A DNA stretch of 64,000 nucleotides from the NCBI GenBank assembly GCA_037833965.1, contig AP031351.1:16256501-16320500 (forward strand), given 5' to 3'. This DNA comes from Marchantia polymorpha subsp. ruderalis. Lineage: Eukaryota; Streptophyta; Marchantiopsida; Marchantiales; Marchantiaceae. The translations under genes and the position numbers were made by a program. Numbering within the stretch: the first letter of the stretch is position 1; every line of letters starts with the position of its first letter. This document shows positions 59,694 to 64,000 of the stretch, piece by piece. Under the pieces are notes generated by a model. It was not told the DNA's origin. It did no database searches and worked only from the letters and a program-made list of their open reading frames with translations.

Positions 59694-62600
59694 TCATAGG
59701 TCGTGGACAAAAATGGGCAAGCCCTTCTTCATCCCAGGTTCCGGAAAGAACCTTGGGGCATCCTCCTCAGCCAGCTCCCAGGTCCTGCACACCATTCATC
59801 CACTACCCTTTTCAGTTGTTGTCCGTGTCCAGTTCACCACCAGCACCTTCCTCCGCCAAGCGATGCGGTAAGAGCCAACGAACCAGCGAACAAACCTACC
59901 GAAAACACGACTGAACAAGACAAATCAACATTGCTGCTGCGTGTGCGTTCGGCCGTCGATTTACCTGTACATGGTGACAAGGCAATGGACGAAGATGGAC
60001 AGCTCCATGCGCGCCAGGTCCATGCCCACGCACAGTCTCGGTCCCAAACCAAAGGGAATGAAGTTGTTGGTGCTGGCCTTGCCCTGCCATCACAAACAAC
60101 AAGCGATGCGATCACACATGTTCTCAGACCTCCCCGATCTCTATTTGCCCTACAAGCGACCGAGCCATGCTCGAGTTCCGACATGGAATGAAACAAAAGT
60201 GCTGCTCACGTGGCATCCACGATGCATGTACGGTCGATTGCGTCAGCTTCAGGAGGGAAGAGAGAGAGAGGGAGAGAGAGAGAGAACGCACCTTCCACCG
60301 ATCTACATCGAAATTGTACGGTTGTGGATACAGATCGGGATCGGTGTGAAGAGATCGGAGCCAGACTTGCACGGGAGAATTTGCAGGAACCATGCGGCCT
60401 GCAATGCATTAAGTGATGCAATCAGCAGTCTATTAAGATCCCGACGTTTAAAACCCTCATCGTCTTGTGACTAGAACTACAAGTTCCATATATACAGCTG
60501 ATTGAAATTACTGTATCGTATGTTCGAAAAGGAAATCCTGCGAGCATAGAGAATGCACAGACTGTTCGCAGACTGTTGCAAGGGTCCATACCATTGTATT
60601 CTACATCTTGTAATGTTCTCCTGTGCAACGAAAGTACGGGATTAGCAAGCCGCAGAGTCTCGTTGATTGTTGATTGCGTGAGCTTCATTCTCTTGTAATC
60701 ACTGTAAGAAAGTGGTTCGTCGGCTGGTTTGTCTTTCAGTATCTCCTGGTGCTCTACCTGCCATATCGGTATACTTTGCTGTTAGTCCAGGATCCTACCT
60801 CTTTCATTTCTATCTTTACAAATGTTACAAATAGTCCATGGAGTAGGTTCGCATCATTATTTTCAGTCGGAGAGAGGAAAAGCAGATCCTAACCTTGAGG
60901 TCATGAAGAACCTGCGGGTGCTGGCCAATGTAATAGACCAAGAAGAGTAAAGTGTTCGCAGAAGTATCAAAGCCCGCCAATAATGAACTCAGAACCACAT
61001 CTACAATTTCCTCATTTTTCAAAGGCTCTCCTCCATCTGATTCAGATGCCCTTAGAAGCTTAGCCAAAAGGTCGTCGTATTGAGGCCCCGAGCTTCTCTT
61101 TCTTTCGTCGATGACCGTCTCCACCATCGTCTTCAGATGCTTCCTGGCCTGACATATTAGATTGATCATAAGCACTCGTCAATTTTTTTCAAGCCCGAGC
61201 TTGTTCTCACGAGGGCATTATAGAATTTCTATATCTATGTCAATGAGGGTAAGAAACTGAGAACACACAACATTCGCTCTCTTCCACACCCACAGAGACA
61301 GAGAGAGAGAGAGAGAGAGATTTAAGTTATGTAAAGGTTGGCCTATGGAAACACAAAATATTAAAATTTGAAACCCTTGTCCCAAAATGACACAGCAACT
61401 TGCGCCTGACACGGTTAATACTTTTTCTACCTCTTCGTGCATGACACCTAATGAAATGATGAAATAGATATATACGACAAGTACCTGCACTGCCTTTCTA
61501 AAGGCTGTTCCTGGCAGATCGATTGGCAAGGCCCTAGCTCCCGCCCTCAGTTGCAAAAATCGATTACGGAAGACCTCAGATCTTTCGTCACGATCCTGAC
61601 CCATATCAATTATGGCGTTCATCGCAACGTAGAAGGTATACTGCAAGAAGATCGAGAAGGTTGTTATTGGCCTATCTCCAAGGCCAACAGTCCTCGGCAT
61701 ACCGTGTGTGAATTTCCACTTTCGAATTGGTTCATCATGATCCTCGTCGGATGACTATAGATTTCAGTAATACTCTCCAAAGATATGAGATAGCTGGATA
61801 CCAGGAATATAAACACAGTCTATTTGCGAAGCGTCAATTTTTATTTTCTTCTAAGAGAGCTGGTTGAGGATACCATTAACTTTTCGAGGATGATAAAACT
61901 CAGTTCAGGACTGGTGTGACTAGCAGACCACTCATTGGACTTTCGTTTAGAGTCCACATTGAAGATTTAAAGATTCTGATCACTTCTCCAGAAAACGTGC
62001 TAGACTCTCTTGCATGTTCTGAGGATGCTATTAATACCATTCAGTTTTTCCAAAAAACCACTGTAATATATCAAAATGGAGCTTGAAGCTGGAGAGATCA
62101 GTGTTACCTCTCTTGCATCGTCGGCGACTATAACTTTCCGGCCCTTCCAAGTCTTCAAAATGGACGTGGCGGAAGCTTGAATACTACCTGTCTTGTGCTT
62201 CAAGACTTCAGGTGAGAAGACAGACAACACTAGCCGTCTCATTCGTTTGTGCCTATCACCTCTCAGCATGAGGAGAGCATTTTCACCAACCGCCATGGAG
62301 ATACTTTTCGGCAAAGTTGAAGTGAAAAGAGGTTCTTCTTTGGTAAGAATGAATTTGTTCATGTCAGGATCAGTTGAGGCAAGCAAAGGAGTTCCGAAGA
62401 GATGGGTCAGAAACAAATCTCCGTATCTGCAGATAAACAACGGTGGAAAGTCAGAACCTGATACAGCATGAATTAGTGCGAAAAAAGAAAAACAAAACAA
62501 AACTTGGCACAAAACACGTGGGAATTTAAAATTTCTTTTCACAGGAAAAGACGAGGATTGAAAGTTAAAAATTCATGAGGACCCTATGTGCATGAGAATT

Positions 62601-63470
62601 CTTGAGACCCAGGTACTGTTTCACAAGGATTAATAAATTGACCTCTCCACCACAACAAGATGGTGGGGAATATCAGGTAACAGAATACGTGCAATGTCTC
62701 TATTTCTCCGAACATTTCCGAATCTGTATGTGTCATGTACGCTTTCCACGTGTACTCACAAATATCAACATGTCTCTGATGGATCACAGATGATAAATAA
62801 GCAGAAAAAAGATCAACATCCAACAGTCATGACTGCTCTGATTTCTACACGTACTGAGCGGATGATTATCCGCTGCGATACGGAACGACGGGAGCTTCCA
62901 GCAAAAGTCAATACTGCCTGAAAACGAAGGCTGTATGGGGTTGTTAAGCTTCAACGAATTGAACGTACCCAAACAGGCAAGAAGGTAAAACGAAGAGAAA
63001 GATGATCATCAAAATATCTGAAACACAAAAAATTTGTGTTGGGTGCGTCGAAAGCTGGAAAGAATGACACTGCGAATCTGTTGAATTACTTGGCCACCGT
63101 CTAATCAAAAATCGGGACGCGAGTACTGAGCTTCAATCCAAGAGCACAGGTCAAGGGATGATCTAAGACACAAGGCATTGTGAGCGAAGAAAATCATCCT
63201 GTCACATGCATTGTTCGTGTGCAGATTTGAAGACCTGCGACGGCGCTCGTCGACGAATGAGTGAGGTGTTGTGGACATGAGACAGTGCTGGAAAGCGAAC
63301 GTTTCCCCAACTAAAGGCCATCCCAAGCTGCCCTTCGGTAATTTTCTGTAACGCTTGCGCAACGCCGGTGTCAAACGCAGCCACTTCAGCCCAGCTGCTC
63401 CATACGTGAACAAGACTGCAACGAAGAAAATGATCGCTCCTCCTTCGAGAAGAATGCCCCATTGCGACAT
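59694..63470 (-). CDS. Cytochrome P450 monooxygenase, CYP85 clan
   Basis: Eight minus-strand exons (63235-63470, 62108-62426, 61485-61640, 60894-61148, 60592-60757, 60292-60398, 59965-60083, 59694-59784) join at GT-AG sites in phase into 482 residues, a normal P450 length. An N-terminal anchor (about 5-28) fits the ER. The hinge reads LPKGSLGWPLVGE (44-56). The I-helix oxygen motif is AGFDTS (295-300), the K-helix ExxR is ETLR (355-358), and the heme loop is FGLGPRLCVG (424-433) with Cys431 as iron ligand. The PERF-type motif is altered to FDVDRW (407-412). The hinge wording and the C-terminal GLPIF resemble CYP707, CYP716 and related CYP85-clan families, which oxidise sterols, triterpenoids, abscisic acid or brassinosteroids. 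Family and substrate cannot be fixed from sequence alone. GA runs lie in introns (60258-60284, 61301-61320). Confidence 0.93.
60258..60284. repeat. GA-rich microsatellite in P450 intron 6
   Basis: GA repeats with one GG interruption immediately follow exon 6 on the transcribed strand (there read as CT), about 8 bases beyond the donor. Confidence 0.85.
61301..61320. repeat. (GA)n microsatellite in P450 intron 3
   Basis: An uninterrupted GA run; read as CT on the transcribed strand. Confidence 0.9.
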
Positions 63471-63672
63471 CCTCCTTCCCTTCCTCGCTGAGGCTGAAGA
63501 CTCTTCCTCTCTGAACCTGTTAGATTGTTCAGATTACCTTCTTTGCATGCTCCTCTAGACCGAGTAATGTGAGGAGATCATATTGATGAATGGATGACTT
63601 GTCAGTCAGTATTGGGTTTTTGGCGTTCGTGAGTTTCTGTGTGTGTGTGTGTACAACAACAAGTTCGGCGTA

Positions 63673-63680
63673 CTATATAG
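63673..63680 (-). promoter_or_regulatory. TATA box candidate of the P450 gene
   Basis: CTATATAG (palindromic) lies about 200 bases before the ATG at 63470, which would leave a leader of roughly 170 bases. A GT microsatellite (about 63637-63650) falls within that leader. Confidence 0.5.
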
Positions 63681-64000
63681 CGCCAGTGATGAGAGGATTG
63701 AAGAGAAGAGCAGCATCGGAAAGAGAGAAAAGGGACTGGAAATCGGCAACGGAATAGGCACGTGCATATTTCGATCATAGGGCTCGTGCTAGATAGAAAA
63801 GGACAATTGCACGGCGCTTTCTGCGCGTAAGTACGCGCGCTTTCTTTGGCCTTCAGGCAGCTCAGGGAGTCTTCCCTTGACGTTGCGGCTCGTCGGTGGT
63901 GGTCGTGGTGACGAAGCTACGAAGAGGAGCTCCATCTCCTACTTGATCACGACTAACAGGTCTACTATAGTAACAGTGGTAGAATAACAGACGCCCATTC
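63681..64000. other. P450 upstream region, no other feature recognised
   Basis: Balanced base composition with a CGCGCGC-rich patch near 63830. Distal promoter of the P450 is the likely role. Confidence 0.3.

Noticed and set aside
1-64000. CRISPR arrays, bacterial operons, phage genes or intact tRNA genes
   Set aside because: None is seen. Spliced genes and plant transposons dominate, and the only tRNA-like segment (25086-25133) lacks a full cloverleaf.

Overview
The window looks like nuclear DNA of a land plant, most likely a complex-thalloid liverwort of the Marchantia type. The reasons are: intron-rich genes with GT-AG junctions; plant proteins (AP-1 mu adaptin, plastid fibrillin FBN13, extensin, a CYP85-clan P450); and relics of a coiled-coil gag-like gene family that I recall as abundant in Marchantia. 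The species is an inference from remembered sequences, not a database result. Exon structures were built by hand from splice signals and protein families; each gene gives an uninterrupted reading frame of the expected size.

Layout. 1-4.1 kb: repeats, two short tandem duplications and a decayed Copia-type LTR. 4.1-9.7 kb (+): a CT-rich promoter, then a 77-residue MOZART2-like gene (3 exons) whose stop lies only 56 bases before the start of an intact 428-residue AP-1 mu gene (11 exons). 10-16 kb: a dead LINE, a Copia-type LTR and a broken gag-like gene, all on the minus strand. 17.3-19.9 kb (-): an intact 7-exon FBN13 gene (315 residues). 20-30 kb: AT-rich repeat graveyard holding a GC-rich island of possible organelle origin, a chromodomain Ty3/gypsy relic with both LTRs recognisable, copies of a second repeat family, a gag relic and a LINE relic. 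32.0-32.8 kb (-): an intronless extensin (272 residues, 12 near-identical 16-residue units). 33-45 kb: no gene recognised, several palindromes and a foldback. 45.2-46.5 kb (+): a younger 5'-truncated LINE of the same family as the 10-kb copy. 46.9-47.4 kb: a second GC-rich island. 47.4-57 kb: AT-rich decayed repeats, Copia pieces and a mitochondrial small-subunit rRNA fragment. 59.1-59.6 kb: a promoter-like CT-rich block on the plus strand. 59.7-63.5 kb (-): an intact 8-exon cytochrome P450 (482 residues).

The genes do not form one pathway. MOZART2-like (gamma-tubulin complexes) and AP-1 mu (clathrin adaptor at the trans-Golgi) appear physically coupled and may share a transcript, which is the most unusual observation here. 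FBN13 acts in plastids, the extensin in the cell wall, and the P450 on the ER membrane. Most of the remaining DNA is transposon debris in which sense codons have drifted to stops, often by changes that look like cytosine deamination.
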